Notes under the pieces: model-generated
Database searches by the model: none
What the model saw: the letters and a program-made list of their open reading frames with translations, nothing else
What the model was told of the DNA's origin: nothing
Position numbers and translations under genes: made by a program
Shown: in pieces, positions 1 to 8,241 of the stretch
Layout of the letters: every line of letters begins with the position of its first letter
Numbering within the stretch: position 1 is the stretch's first letter
Origin: JACVSF01 sp036702855
Lineage (GTDB): Bacteria > Cyanobacteriota > Cyanobacteriia > Phormidesmidales > Phormidesmidaceae
Assembly: GCA_036702855.1 (NCBI GenBank)
Contig: DATNQF010000099.1
Coordinates: 4,744-68,743, forward strand
Reading direction: 5' to 3'
DNA length: 64,000 nt

Positions 1-240
1 TTACTACAGGCGTGGCCTGCATTTCAACCTGAGGAACTCAAGCAGAGTCACCCTGCTAGCCCCGAGGCTGCTGATGTTCACGAGCGAGTTGGCGTTTTCT
101 GGGGCCTGCTTTTTCTTTCAGCTCAGTCTAAGGTTGAATTGCACCAAGACCAGTTCTATGAAGATCTTAAGGTCAAGAATCTCAAGCAAGCCCCCCTGGA
201 AGAAGTAATAAGTCTACCTTCCTTTGTATTGCCAGATTAA
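1..240 (+). CDS. C-terminal fragment, ScpA-like segregation and condensation protein
   Basis: The frame is open from the left edge and ends in TAA at 238-240, giving the last 79 residues of a protein. The segment FWGLLFLSAQSKVEL followed by an acidic stretch resembles the C-terminal winged-helix of ScpA, the kleisin subunit that bridges SMC heads in chromosome condensation. Having a nucleotide-sugar pyrophosphorylase next downstream is, from memory, also the arrangement around cyanobacterial scpA. Only the tail is visible and no catalytic motif exists to confirm it, so this is a family-level guess. The N-terminus lies outside the window. Confidence 0.55.
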   Translation, partial: LLQAWPAFQPEELKQSHPASPEAADVHERVGVFWGLLFLSAQSKVELHQDQFYEDLKVKNLKQAPLEEVISLPSFVLPD

Positions 241-464
241 GTGAATCGTGCCTACCTCAAAGGGTTCACCCAGAACCCTTCAAATTAGTTAATATCTTGG
301 AAAACTATGTAAGGACTCGCTGAATTCTGGCGGTAAAGCCAGACCTCGTAGGGTAGCGTTGATACCATAGCGATCATTAGGGACTGGCAACCCTTTTAAT
401 AGGGAGCCTGTCGTTTCACTAGCGAAAGCAGTATTTTTATTGTTGTGAAGAAGGAAAGTTTTCT

Positions 465-1628
465 ATGAAAGCCATGATCTTGGCTGCAGGTAAAGGAACT
501 CGTGTACGGCCCATCACCTATACGATTCCCAAACCTATGATTCCAATTATGCAAAAGCCAGTAATGGAGTTTTTGCTGGAACTATTACGTCAGCATGGGT
601 TTAATCAAATCATGGTGAACGTTAGTCATTTGGCTAACGAGATTGAAGGGTACTTCCGTGACGGTCAGCGATTTGGCGTTGAACTGGCCTATTCATTTGA
701 AGGCCGCATCGTTGATGGCCAGCTGGTGGGAGAGGCCATCGGTTCTGCGGGAGGAATGCGGAAAATTCAGGACTTTTCCCCCTTCTTTGATGAAACCTTT
801 ATTGTGTTGTGCGGTGACGCCCTTATTGATTTGGACCTGACAGAAGCTGTACGGCGACATAAGGAGCGGGGTTCGATCGCAACCATCATTACCCGCTCTG
901 TGCCCTTGATGCAGGTGCCAAGCTATGGGGTCGTGGTTACCGATGAGAGTGGCCGGGTGAAGTCCTTCCAGGAAAAGCCTGCGGTTGAGGACGCTCTAAG
1001 CACTGACATCAACACCGGGATTTACATTTTTGAACCTGAGATCTTCAAGTACATCCCGTCGGGAGTGCCCTTTGATATTGGAGGAGACCTCCTACCTCGC
1101 TTGGTTGCCGACAATGCCCCGTTCTATGGCATCCGTATGGACTTTGAGTGGGTTGATATCGGTAAGGTGCCCGACTACTGGCAGGCCATTCAAGATGTGC
1201 TGACGGGCAAGGTTACTCTAGTAGATATCCCCGGTCAGGAAATTCGTCCCGGCGTTTATGCTGGGCTAAACGTCAAAGCCAACTGGGACAAGGTCAAGAT
1301 TGAAGGCCCAGTTTACATTGGTGGCATGACTCACATTGAAGATGGCGCAACGATCATTGGCCCCAGCGCTATTGGTAACAACTGCTCCATCTGTAGTGGG
1401 GCCATTGTAGATAAGAGCGTTATTTTCGAATACTCTCGCATTGGTCCTGGCGTACGCCTAGTGGATAAGCTGGTGTTCGGTCGCTATTGCGTTGATAAGA
1501 CAGGTGCCTCCATCGATATGCAGGCCGCAGCGCTCGACTGGCTGATCACCGATACGCGGCAGGAGTTTCCCGCTGAACCTCCGGTTGAGCATCGGGCAAT
1601 TGCAGAACTGCTGAGTCAGCACGTCTAA
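465..1628 (+). CDS. Nucleotide-sugar pyrophosphorylase, mannose-1-phosphate guanylyltransferase type
   Basis: A 387-residue enzyme expected to transfer a nucleotide to a sugar 1-phosphate, making GDP-mannose or a similar activated sugar for surface glycans. The N-terminal Rossmann-like domain carries the signature AAGKGTR at residues 7-13, GSAGGMRK near 93-100 and the metal-binding GD at 117-118. An EKP motif lies near 172. The C-terminal third (about 245-350) has the hexapeptide spacing of a left-handed beta helix (IEDGATIIGPSAIGNN), as in sugar nucleotidyltransferases with an acyltransferase-like domain. The start ATG follows AAGGAAAG. The substrate cannot be fixed from sequence; GDP-mannose is inferred from cyanobacterial homologues. 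Confidence 0.85.
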   Translation: MKAMILAAGKGTRVRPITYTIPKPMIPIMQKPVMEFLLELLRQHGFNQIMVNVSHLANEIEGYFRDGQRFGVELAYSFEGRIVDGQLVGEAIGSAGGMRKIQDFSPFFDETFIVLCGDALIDLDLTEAVRRHKERGSIATIITRSVPLMQVPSYGVVVTDESGRVKSFQEKPAVEDALSTDINTGIYIFEPEIFKYIPSGVPFDIGGDLLPRLVADNAPFYGIRMDFEWVDIGKVPDYWQAIQDVLTGKVTLVDIPGQEIRPGVYAGLNVKANWDKVKIEGPVYIGGMTHIEDGATIIGPSAIGNNCSICSGAIVDKSVIFEYSRIGPGVRLVDKLVFGRYCVDKTGASIDMQAAALDWLITDTRQEFPAEPPVEHRAIAELLSQHV

Positions 1629-1653
1629 GCGTCATTTCCATTTTCCGTAACAC

Positions 1654-1692
1654 CCAAAGTGGGGGCGTAGGTAAGCTGCGTCCCCACTTTGG
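1654..1692 (+). terminator. Hairpin after the pyrophosphorylase gene
   Basis: Perfect 11-bp arms CCAAAGTGGGG and CCCCACTTTGG sit 26 bases after the stop codon, before purH. There is no clean T-run, so it may be a terminator or a transcript-end stabiliser. Confidence 0.5.
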
Positions 1693-1773
1693 ACTATTAG
1701 GAGCCTCTACTTTTCTCCGGAGTATCAACCTTTTCGCTATAGTGGTCTGTTGGACAGGAATTGGGAACTGAGC

Positions 1774-3342
1774 ATGGCACGTCGTCTGGCACTGTTGAGC
1801 ACCTCTGACAAAACTGGCATCGTCGAACTGGCAAAGACCCTTGTGTCGGAGTTTGCGTTCGACATTATCAGCAGTGGAGGAACCGCAAAGGCGTTAATGG
1901 CGGCGGGAGTGCCTGTTACCAAGGTTTCTGACTACACAGGATCGCCCGAAATTTTAGGAGGTCGAGTTAAAACGCTGCATCCTCGGATTCATGGCGGCAT
2001 TTTGGCGCGGCAAGACCTGCCTGAAGACCAAAAGGACTTGGCCGACAACGATATCCGTCCGTTGGATTTGGTGGTGGTGAACCTGTATCCCTTTGAGCAG
2101 ACAATTGCCAAGGCTGGAGTGACCTTGCCTGAGGCAATTGAGCAGATTGATATTGGTGGTCCTGCAATGCTGCGGGCTTCTGCTAAGAATCACGCTTATC
2201 TCACGGTGCTATGCCGTCCAGAGCAGTATGGGCCTTATCTGGAGGCCATGCGATCGCACGACGGCACTGTGCCCCTCTCCTTCCGGCAAGCCTGTGCCCG
2301 AGAAGCCTTTTGGCACACAGCAACCTATGACCAAGCGATTGCTACCTATCTCACAGAGCAATCCACTGAAGCTGCTGAAGCTTCTGCTGAAGGGAGCCTG
2401 CCCGAACGCTGGACCCTAGCCGGGACTCAACACCAATCCTTGCGCTACGGCGAAAACCCCCATCAACCCGCAGCATGGTATCAATCCGGCGCGAAAGCAA
2501 CTGGATGGGCCGCCGCTGAACAGCTTCAGGGTAAGGAGTTGAGCTACAACAACTTGGTCGATTTGGAAGCAGCTCGCCGCATTATTGCTGAGTTTCCAGC
2601 CGATCGCCCTGCCGCTGCCGTGCTGAAGCACACTAACCCCTGCGGGGTAGCCATGGGCGATACCCTCGCTGCTGCCTATCAATCTGCCTACAATGCCGAT
2701 TCCACTTCAGCCTTTGGGGGTATTGTCTCCCTCAATCGACCCATTGATGCTGAAACCGCCAATGCGCTAACTCAAACCTTTCTTGAATGTATTGTGGCCC
2801 CTGGTTGTGACTCCGAGGCACGAGATATTCTGGCGAAGAAAAGCAATCTGCGGGTGCTGGTTTTGCCCGACCTAAATCATGGACCGAATTTGGGGGTACA
2901 TGCGATCGCAGGTGGTTTCCTCCTCCAAACCCCAGATGCCCACGCTGACGATCCTGCAAACTGGCAAATTGTGACCGACCAAAAACCCACAGAGGCAGAA
3001 CTGACCGAAATGCTGTTTGCCTGGCGGGTGGTCAAGCATGTCAAGTCCAACGCCATTGTGGTCACCCGTAATAACCAAACTCTCGGCGTCGGGGCAGGTC
3101 AGATGAATCGAGTCGGTTCAGTCAAAATCGCTTTGACCCAAGCTGGAGAAAAAGCTCAAGGAGCGGCACTCGCCAGTGATGGCTTCTTTCCTTTTGACGA
3201 CTCCGTGCGCACAGCGGCGGCGGCGGGCATTCGCTTGATTGTTCAGCCAGGCGGCAGCCGCCGCGATGAAGATTCGATCAAAGCTGCCAATGAACTGGGC
3301 GTTATCATGGCGTTGACAGGCATCCGTCACTTCCTGCACTAG
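1774..3342 (+). CDS. purH: Bifunctional AICAR formyltransferase / IMP cyclohydrolase
   Basis: Catalyses the last two steps of de novo purine synthesis: formyl transfer from 10-formyl-THF to AICAR, then ring closure to IMP. The protein has 522 residues from the ATG at 1774, usual for the family. The N-terminal MGS-like cyclohydrolase domain begins with STSDKTG and contains SGGTAK and the GGRVKTLHPRIHGGIL block. The C-terminal transformylase domain contains LRYGENPHQ, KHTNPCG with the catalytic Lys-His, and SDGFFPF. A TTG 24 bases upstream would add eight residues that do not match the family, so the ATG is preferred. NIF3 follows after 11 bases and may be cotranscribed. Confidence 0.96.
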   Translation: MARRLALLSTSDKTGIVELAKTLVSEFAFDIISSGGTAKALMAAGVPVTKVSDYTGSPEILGGRVKTLHPRIHGGILARQDLPEDQKDLADNDIRPLDLVVVNLYPFEQTIAKAGVTLPEAIEQIDIGGPAMLRASAKNHAYLTVLCRPEQYGPYLEAMRSHDGTVPLSFRQACAREAFWHTATYDQAIATYLTEQSTEAAEASAEGSLPERWTLAGTQHQSLRYGENPHQPAAWYQSGAKATGWAAAEQLQGKELSYNNLVDLEAARRIIAEFPADRPAAAVLKHTNPCGVAMGDTLAAAYQSAYNADSTSAFGGIVSLNRPIDAETANALTQTFLECIVAPGCDSEARDILAKKSNLRVLVLPDLNHGPNLGVHAIAGGFLLQTPDAHADDPANWQIVTDQKPTEAELTEMLFAWRVVKHVKSNAIVVTRNNQTLGVGAGQMNRVGSVKIALTQAGEKAQGAALASDGFFPFDDSVRTAAAAGIRLIVQPGGSRRDEDSIKAANELGVIMALTGIRHFLH

Positions 3343-3353
3343 AGCCAGCCACT

Positions 3354-4160
3354 ATGAAAATCGCCGACTTGATCAACTGGTTTGAAGACTGGGCCAATCC
3401 CGCTTGGCAGGAGAGTTGGGACAACTGCGGCTGGCAGATTGAACCCGGCATTTTAGACGAACCTGCGCGGGTTCTGGTCTGTCTTACCCCAACGTTGGCG
3501 GTCATGCATGAGGCGATTGCCCTTAAAGAACAGGGCAATTCTGTAAACCTGATTTTTGCGCACCATCCTCTTATCTTTGGCCCTCTCAAATCCATTCAGA
3601 AGGGCGATCCGATTGGAGAGATGGTGCGCCTCAGCATCACTCACGGCATTGGCGTGTACACTGCTCATACCAACTTTGACCAAGTTCAAGACGGCACGGC
3701 AGATGTCTTGGCTCAAGTTCTGGAGTTAGGGCAGGTTGAGCCTATTGTGGCCACTCAAGGGAACCTGGGCTATGGCCGAGTTGGCAATCTACAGCCTGCC
3801 CTAACTCTAGATGCCCTGTTAGAAAAAATTCAGTCTCGGCTCGCCCCTCCTGATTTAATCTATTCTCCAACAGCTGACCTAAATCAAAGCATCCATCGAG
3901 TGGCTGTTCTGGGAGGATCAGGTGCCAGCTTTCTTAAAGATGTTGCTAAAACCAAAGCTCAGGTTTATCTGACCTCCGACTGTAAGTTTCATCAGTTTCA
4001 AGAGAGCCGCGATCGCAACTTAATTCTCATTGATGCCGGTCACTATGCTACAGAGCGTCCTGCTTGCGCAACGTTGGTGAAGAAAATGCAGGCGCTCAAC
4101 CTCGAATGGGTCAGCTTGAGCACTCAAGACGAAGACTTTCGTCAGTTTTATAATCAGTGA
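3354..4160 (+). CDS. NIF3 / DUF34 family dinuclear metal-binding protein
   Basis: A 268-residue member of the NIF3 (YbgI, GTP cyclohydrolase I type 2-like) family, which forms toroidal hexamers with a two-metal site per subunit. The physiological role is not settled. Metal ligands are visible as AHHP (His70-His71), HTNFD near residue 107 and GHYATE near 230. The gene starts 11 bases after purH, suggesting one operon. The following 539 bases have no gene. Confidence 0.88.
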   Translation: MKIADLINWFEDWANPAWQESWDNCGWQIEPGILDEPARVLVCLTPTLAVMHEAIALKEQGNSVNLIFAHHPLIFGPLKSIQKGDPIGEMVRLSITHGIGVYTAHTNFDQVQDGTADVLAQVLELGQVEPIVATQGNLGYGRVGNLQPALTLDALLEKIQSRLAPPDLIYSPTADLNQSIHRVAVLGGSGASFLKDVAKTKAQVYLTSDCKFHQFQESRDRNLILIDAGHYATERPACATLVKKMQALNLEWVSLSTQDEDFRQFYNQ

Positions 4161-4699
4161 AGACTTAAAGACGATAATCCCCCAATGTCTCAACCAAAGA
4201 GTACAGGGAAGCCTCGATTTTACATCTCACTTAGTCCATTCTAGACAAGGCTTTTGAGAGCTTCTGTCTATTGGTAAGGTAGCTGGAATTCTTATAATCA
4301 TTCTGAATCAAATTAAGTTGAATTTCTTATACAAAGAGCATCCTCCCAAGGAGCAAACTTTGAGCAAAAGAAGTTAGCATCTCTATCTTTGAACCTTATA
4401 AGCTGAAATCATAGAAGTTACAAACTAGTATGATTTGAATGTCATTGCACTTATTCCTAGAAATAAATTTGTCAGATTAAAATCTTCCGAAAGAGAGGAA
4501 TTTAAGTAATTTGGAAAGTGCTTTTTATACTTTAAATATTTCCTTTAGAGTACCCCTATTGATTCAGATGAGGCCGCGATTTCATCCCTAAGTTCCACTG
4601 ACCTTAGACTACTAAGCGTGTTAGCTTTGCAGAGTCAGCATTCATTGGGAGTTCAAGCTCTGATGGCTCCCAAGCTAACCCCTGCAAGGAGATTTATTT
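4161..4699. other. AT-rich intergenic region
   Basis: No gene, tRNA or strong hairpin was found in these 539 bases. The stretch is more AT-rich than its surroundings and presumably contains the promoter of the secreted repeat-protein gene. The end carries a ribosome-binding site (AAGGAGA) before the ATG at 4700. Confidence 0.6.
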
Positions 4700-5524
4700 A
4701 TGAAATTTAGTCGCGTATTGTCTCTGTTGGCTGGAAGCTTAACTCTACTAGGAACAGCTTCAATTCTGCCTGCTAGTGCTAACAGCGTTGCCCAAGCACA
4801 GAGTCCCGACCGTAACTTTGAAGTTCGCCCCAACGAGTCTATTACCCGACCCGACGCTATGGGTGCAGACCGAGATGAGCTGGACATGAATGACAGCCCT
4901 TCTAATACAATGCAGCCCATGCAGTCCGAGTCAAACACCATTCAACGACTTGGGAATGACTATAGTGGATCTGGTATGTACAACCAGATGTATGATACGT
5001 TCCCTGGAAGTGCAGCTTATGATGGCTTATTTCCTCCTGATGCCATGGGCGTAGATCGGGACGAACTAGATGCCAACGATGTTCGCGTTGAGCTGCAGAA
5101 CTATCGTGATACCAATTCGAACGCTCAGAGAAACATTATTCAGCGGCAGGGTACTGTCAACCAGGGCTCTATGTACGACCGTGGTAACATGGTTCGCCCC
5201 AACAACAATATGAACAACATGAATAACATGGGGCGTCCCAATGTTCCTCAGGTTGATCCCATGGGTGGTGAGCGGGACGAGTTAGACCCGAACGACGGCA
5301 CCAACATGAACAACATGAATAACATGAACAACTCTCGTCCCAGTGGAGATGTTATTCGCAGAGAAGGTAGTGTTGACCAAGGCGGCAACGTATTCAATCT
5401 GAACAACCTGAGCCAGCCTGAAAATATCAATCGTCAGGATTCAATGGGTGCTGACCGGGATGAGTTGGACATGAATGACATGAATAACAGTGATCAGCCC
5501 AGCTCCTCTGGACAAACCAGGTAA
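4700..5524 (+). CDS. Secreted Asn/Met/Asp-rich repeat protein
   Basis: A 274-residue protein of unknown function. Residues 1-28 form a signal peptide (positive start, hydrophobic core, PASANS cleavage region), so it is exported. The mature part is low-complexity with four copies of a 14-residue motif D-[APS]-M-G-x-[DE]-R-D-E-L-D-x-N-D at about 52-65, 114-127, 186-199 and 247-260. A second motif, I-[QR]-R-x-G-x-V-[ND]-Q-G, precedes the later copies (near 147 and 219, and as a reduced form at 81). NNM runs occupy 168-177 and 202-211. The regular Asp spacing suggests cation binding or a structural role, but that is inference. It is a single gene closed by a strong hairpin. Confidence 0.8.
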   Translation: MKFSRVLSLLAGSLTLLGTASILPASANSVAQAQSPDRNFEVRPNESITRPDAMGADRDELDMNDSPSNTMQPMQSESNTIQRLGNDYSGSGMYNQMYDTFPGSAAYDGLFPPDAMGVDRDELDANDVRVELQNYRDTNSNAQRNIIQRQGTVNQGSMYDRGNMVRPNNNMNNMNNMGRPNVPQVDPMGGERDELDPNDGTNMNNMNNMNNSRPSGDVIRREGSVDQGGNVFNLNNLSQPENINRQDSMGADRDELDMNDMNNSDQPSSSGQTR

Positions 5525-5601
5525 TAACAATTAGTTGGGCGTGGGCTATTCAGTGGCCTAGCTTCAATCTGCTCGGCTCTAGTGTTTAAACCTACAGCCT
5601 G

Positions 5602-5665
5602 AAAATAGGAGAGATGAGATCGCAAGACTAAGCCAGTCCTCTGCTATTCTCATCTCTCCTATTTT
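5602..5665. terminator. Bidirectional terminator hairpin
   Basis: Perfect 18-bp arms AAAATAGGAGAGATGAGA (5602-5619) and its complement (5648-5665). The ends are A-rich on one side and T-rich on the other, so it can terminate both the repeat-protein gene and the convergent gene that ends at 5681. Confidence 0.85.
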
Positions 5666-5680
5666 GTATCTCACGGTATC

Positions 5681-6472
5681 TCACGCAATTCTCGCGACTT
5701 GCTGATTGACACGGGGACGGTTAAACCGCTCCCAGGCACTGCCTCCTCGTAGAAAAAGCTCCATCCAGCGAACAGGAGGTTGCCCTGCTGCAGGCAACCA
5801 ACCAGAACTGCCTGGAGCAAAAGCTAGAGTACCTTCAGGAACTTTGAAGCTCCCATCCGAGTAAACAGCATCGCTAACGACATCTCCAATGCGCACCACG
5901 ATTTTAGTCTCAGGCTCTAAGTCAATCGTGTGGGCTGGAATTGTTGTTTTAATGTTGCCGTAGCCATCAATCCAAGCAATTCTATCGGTTGGTACCTCTG
6001 GAATCTGACCTGGATTGAGCGCGTCTCCGAGCAAACTCAGGTCATCTCGTAGAAGTGCGATCGCAGCAGGCGGAAAGACATCTCGCGAACGAAATTGAGA
6101 TCCGCCTCGGGCCACATTAACCGTCTGCAAAACTTTGGCATGGTGCTTGATGAAGGAGAGTGTATAGCCTGCATTTACACCAACCACTTTGACCCCATTT
6201 GGCAGCAACGCGTAGGATAAGCCCTCGCCCTCATTATCTTGGCGAGCTTCTGGGTCATCTCGACGAGGCGCACAATTGTGATAGATTAACCGATTCTCTG
6301 GACCAGGATTAAGTCCCAATTGGGCAATCCAGAAACCAGTTGCCAGGGTGCTGAAGGGAGGTACTGAAAGCACTTGAAGAGTTGCGTTAGGCAGCGCCAT
6401 CAGTAAACGCTGTGTTACTTCAGCAAAAGCAGGGTCTCCTGTTCCATAGTCTGCAATTACAGAAATAAACAT
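5681..6472 (-). CDS. SAM hydrolase (S-adenosyl-L-methionine hydroxide adenosyltransferase) family protein
   Basis: A 263-residue member of the DUF62 / SAM-dependent chlorinase-fluorinase superfamily. Most members hydrolyse SAM to adenosine and methionine; halogenases are rare. The N-terminus MFISVIADYGTGDPAF has the family Asp residues that hold the SAM ribose. The C-terminal domain contains WIDGYGNIKTTI, matching the family D-x-F/Y-G-N-x-x-T-N element. The start ATG has GAGGAGAAA upstream. Hydrolase activity is the default inference, because no halogenase-specific feature can be judged here. Confidence 0.8.
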   Translation of the reverse strand: MFISVIADYGTGDPAFAEVTQRLLMALPNATLQVLSVPPFSTLATGFWIAQLGLNPGPENRLIYHNCAPRRDDPEARQDNEGEGLSYALLPNGVKVVGVNAGYTLSFIKHHAKVLQTVNVARGGSQFRSRDVFPPAAIALLRDDLSLLGDALNPGQIPEVPTDRIAWIDGYGNIKTTIPAHTIDLEPETKIVVRIGDVVSDAVYSDGSFKVPEGTLAFAPGSSGWLPAAGQPPVRWMELFLRGGSAWERFNRPRVNQQVARIA

Positions 6473-6718
6473 TTTGCTTTCTCCTCAACCGAGCTGATCA
6501 GTTTAATGGCCTGTGCACTGCCTCTACCCTAAGTTATTTCCGCGAAATCTAGCCGCTCTAGCAAAGCTAAGTAGAGTTCTGTCCCTTGAAAGTAGCAACG
6601 CTGCATGAATGGAATAGCAGGAGACACAGTCATCAGCCAAGACTCATTCAGCGTACTAGCGAGTAGCTACTATGGAACCGGAGGTGCGATCGGAGGTCAG
6701 CTTCTATGAGCCCGTTAA

Positions 6719-7078
6719 GCAGTTCATCTATCAGTAACTCACCTAAGAGTCAGGCTATCACCCGTTCAGCCTGGTCCTTTTGGACAAAGCCTTTCCAAGC
6801 TCATCGACAAACCATTTGGCTCACCGAAAAGCATCATTTACTGCATCGCTTATCACCAGCAGAAGGGTGATTCCTCCTTTAGCGGTGTGACAATGGAATG
6901 CTTGTTTGACTTACCGGAAACTGCCTTCTCATCAGAGCAACCCGAGATATTGGGCTACACTCACCTCATTGGCGATACCAAGCACGATGTTGCGATCGCA
7001 TAGCGCTTAGAACAACGAGTTGCTAAAGACTACCCAACACAGTACGAACAGTGCTTGCAATATCTAAGCGATATCTAG
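6719..7078 (+). pseudogene. Decayed gene of unknown family with an in-frame stop
   Basis: Frame 6719-7078 reads as protein-like sequence (KPFGSPKSIIYCIAYHQQ, then EILGYTHLIGDTKHDVAIA), is broken by TAG at 7001-7003, and continues in the same frame with RLEQRVAKDYPTQYEQ to a stop at 7076-7078. No good start codon exists upstream. A TGG to TAG change would account for the break. I do not recognise the family. The rest of 6473-7109 shows nothing else supportable. Confidence 0.4.
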
Positions 7079-7109
7079 GCACTTTGCATCCCCTTTCCTA
7101 GCAGGCGAC

Positions 7110-7988
7110 CTAAGAAACCATAGCAGGGGTTGACTGCTTTGCAGCCAGCTCCTTGAGGCGCTGGATTCGTGCTTCGGTGGAGGGATGGGTGCGGAACAAG
7201 CTTTCCAAGCCCTCTTTGGACAAGGGATTGATAATCAGCAGCGGGGCGAGGGCCGGATTACCATTCATTGGGATCTCGTGCGCCACCCGTTCCAACTTCT
7301 CCAAAGCCGTTACCAAAGCAAGAGGATGATCGGTAATTTCAGCGGCACCCGCGTCTGCTGCAAACTCACGTGTGCGAGAAATTGCCAGTTGAATCAACGT
7401 CGCCGAGAGGGGAGCCAAAATAATCAGGAACAGGAATACCAGGGGATTGCCACCCCGACGGTCATTTCGGGAAACGGGAAAGTAGAGACTGCCAAAGGTA
7501 AGAATGCGCCCCAAAAAGGTCAACGCTCCAGCAATAGTGCCAGCAACCGCCTGAGTTAACGTATCTCGATTGCGCACATGGGTCAGCTCGTGAGCTAAAA
7601 CGCCCTCTAACTCCTCTGGCGACAGCAGATCAAGAATGCCCTGAGTAACGGCAATCGAGGCATGATTCGGATCGCGCCCTGTAGCAAAGGCATTGGGAGA
7701 CTCGTTACGAACAATGTAGATTTGGGGCGTGGGAAGCCCGGCGCGATCGCTTAATCGCTCTACCATCGCATACAGGTTGGGTGCTTCAGCTTGATCCAAG
7801 GGTTGTGCCTGGAAAGCAGCCAGTGCCGCTTTGTCGGAGTAGTACCAGGAGCTAAAACTTGTGAAAGCAGCGACTGCTAACCCCGCATACAATCCCCATT
7901 CCTCCCCCACCAGGTAATACCCAGCTAATACTAAAAGACCGCTAAGTAGACCCAACAGGGCGGCTGTTTTCAGGCTATTCACAATCAT
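7110..7988 (-). CDS. htpX: M48-family membrane zinc metalloprotease, HtpX homologue
   Basis: A 292-residue integral membrane protease for quality control of membrane proteins. Two hydrophobic segments at residues 7-27 and 31-48 precede the catalytic domain. The zinc motif HELTH is at 133-137, and EFAADAGAAE near 211 supplies the third ligand region. A further hydrophobic pair lies near 150-200. Length and domain order are normal for HtpX. It is transcribed alone, away from the gene to its left. Confidence 0.92.
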   Translation of the reverse strand: MIVNSLKTAALLGLLSGLLVLAGYYLVGEEWGLYAGLAVAAFTSFSSWYYSDKAALAAFQAQPLDQAEAPNLYAMVERLSDRAGLPTPQIYIVRNESPNAFATGRDPNHASIAVTQGILDLLSPEELEGVLAHELTHVRNRDTLTQAVAGTIAGALTFLGRILTFGSLYFPVSRNDRRGGNPLVFLFLIILAPLSATLIQLAISRTREFAADAGAAEITDHPLALVTALEKLERVAHEIPMNGNPALAPLLIINPLSKEGLESLFRTHPSTEARIQRLKELAAKQSTPAMVS

Positions 7989-8135
7989 GATTCTGTGTGT
8001 TAATCGTCGATGCTCTTCGGTAAGATCGCAAATCTAGGTTCATCCTGTATCCACCCAGTGAGCGATCTGTAGGTAGCAGATGGGGCTGTTCACATAGAAA
8101 GTGCCTGGCTGACTCTCTTCAAAGCCATGAAGAGA

Positions 8136-8174
8136 GCAACCGCTTGTCCTATTAGAAGAGGGACAAGCGGTTGC
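8136..8174. repeat. Inverted repeat between htpX and thiC
   Basis: Perfect 14-bp arms GCAACCGCTTGTCC (8136-8149) and GGACAAGCGGTTGC (8161-8174), between the 5' side of htpX and the 3' side of thiC. No T-run follows on either strand, so termination of thiC is possible but not shown. Confidence 0.55.
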
Positions 8175-8241
8175 CGCTTTGAGACTGGTTCTTCCAACAA
8201 GCAGGTCTTAGGCTCGTCGGAAAAGCTAGGACGGTCGGTTG

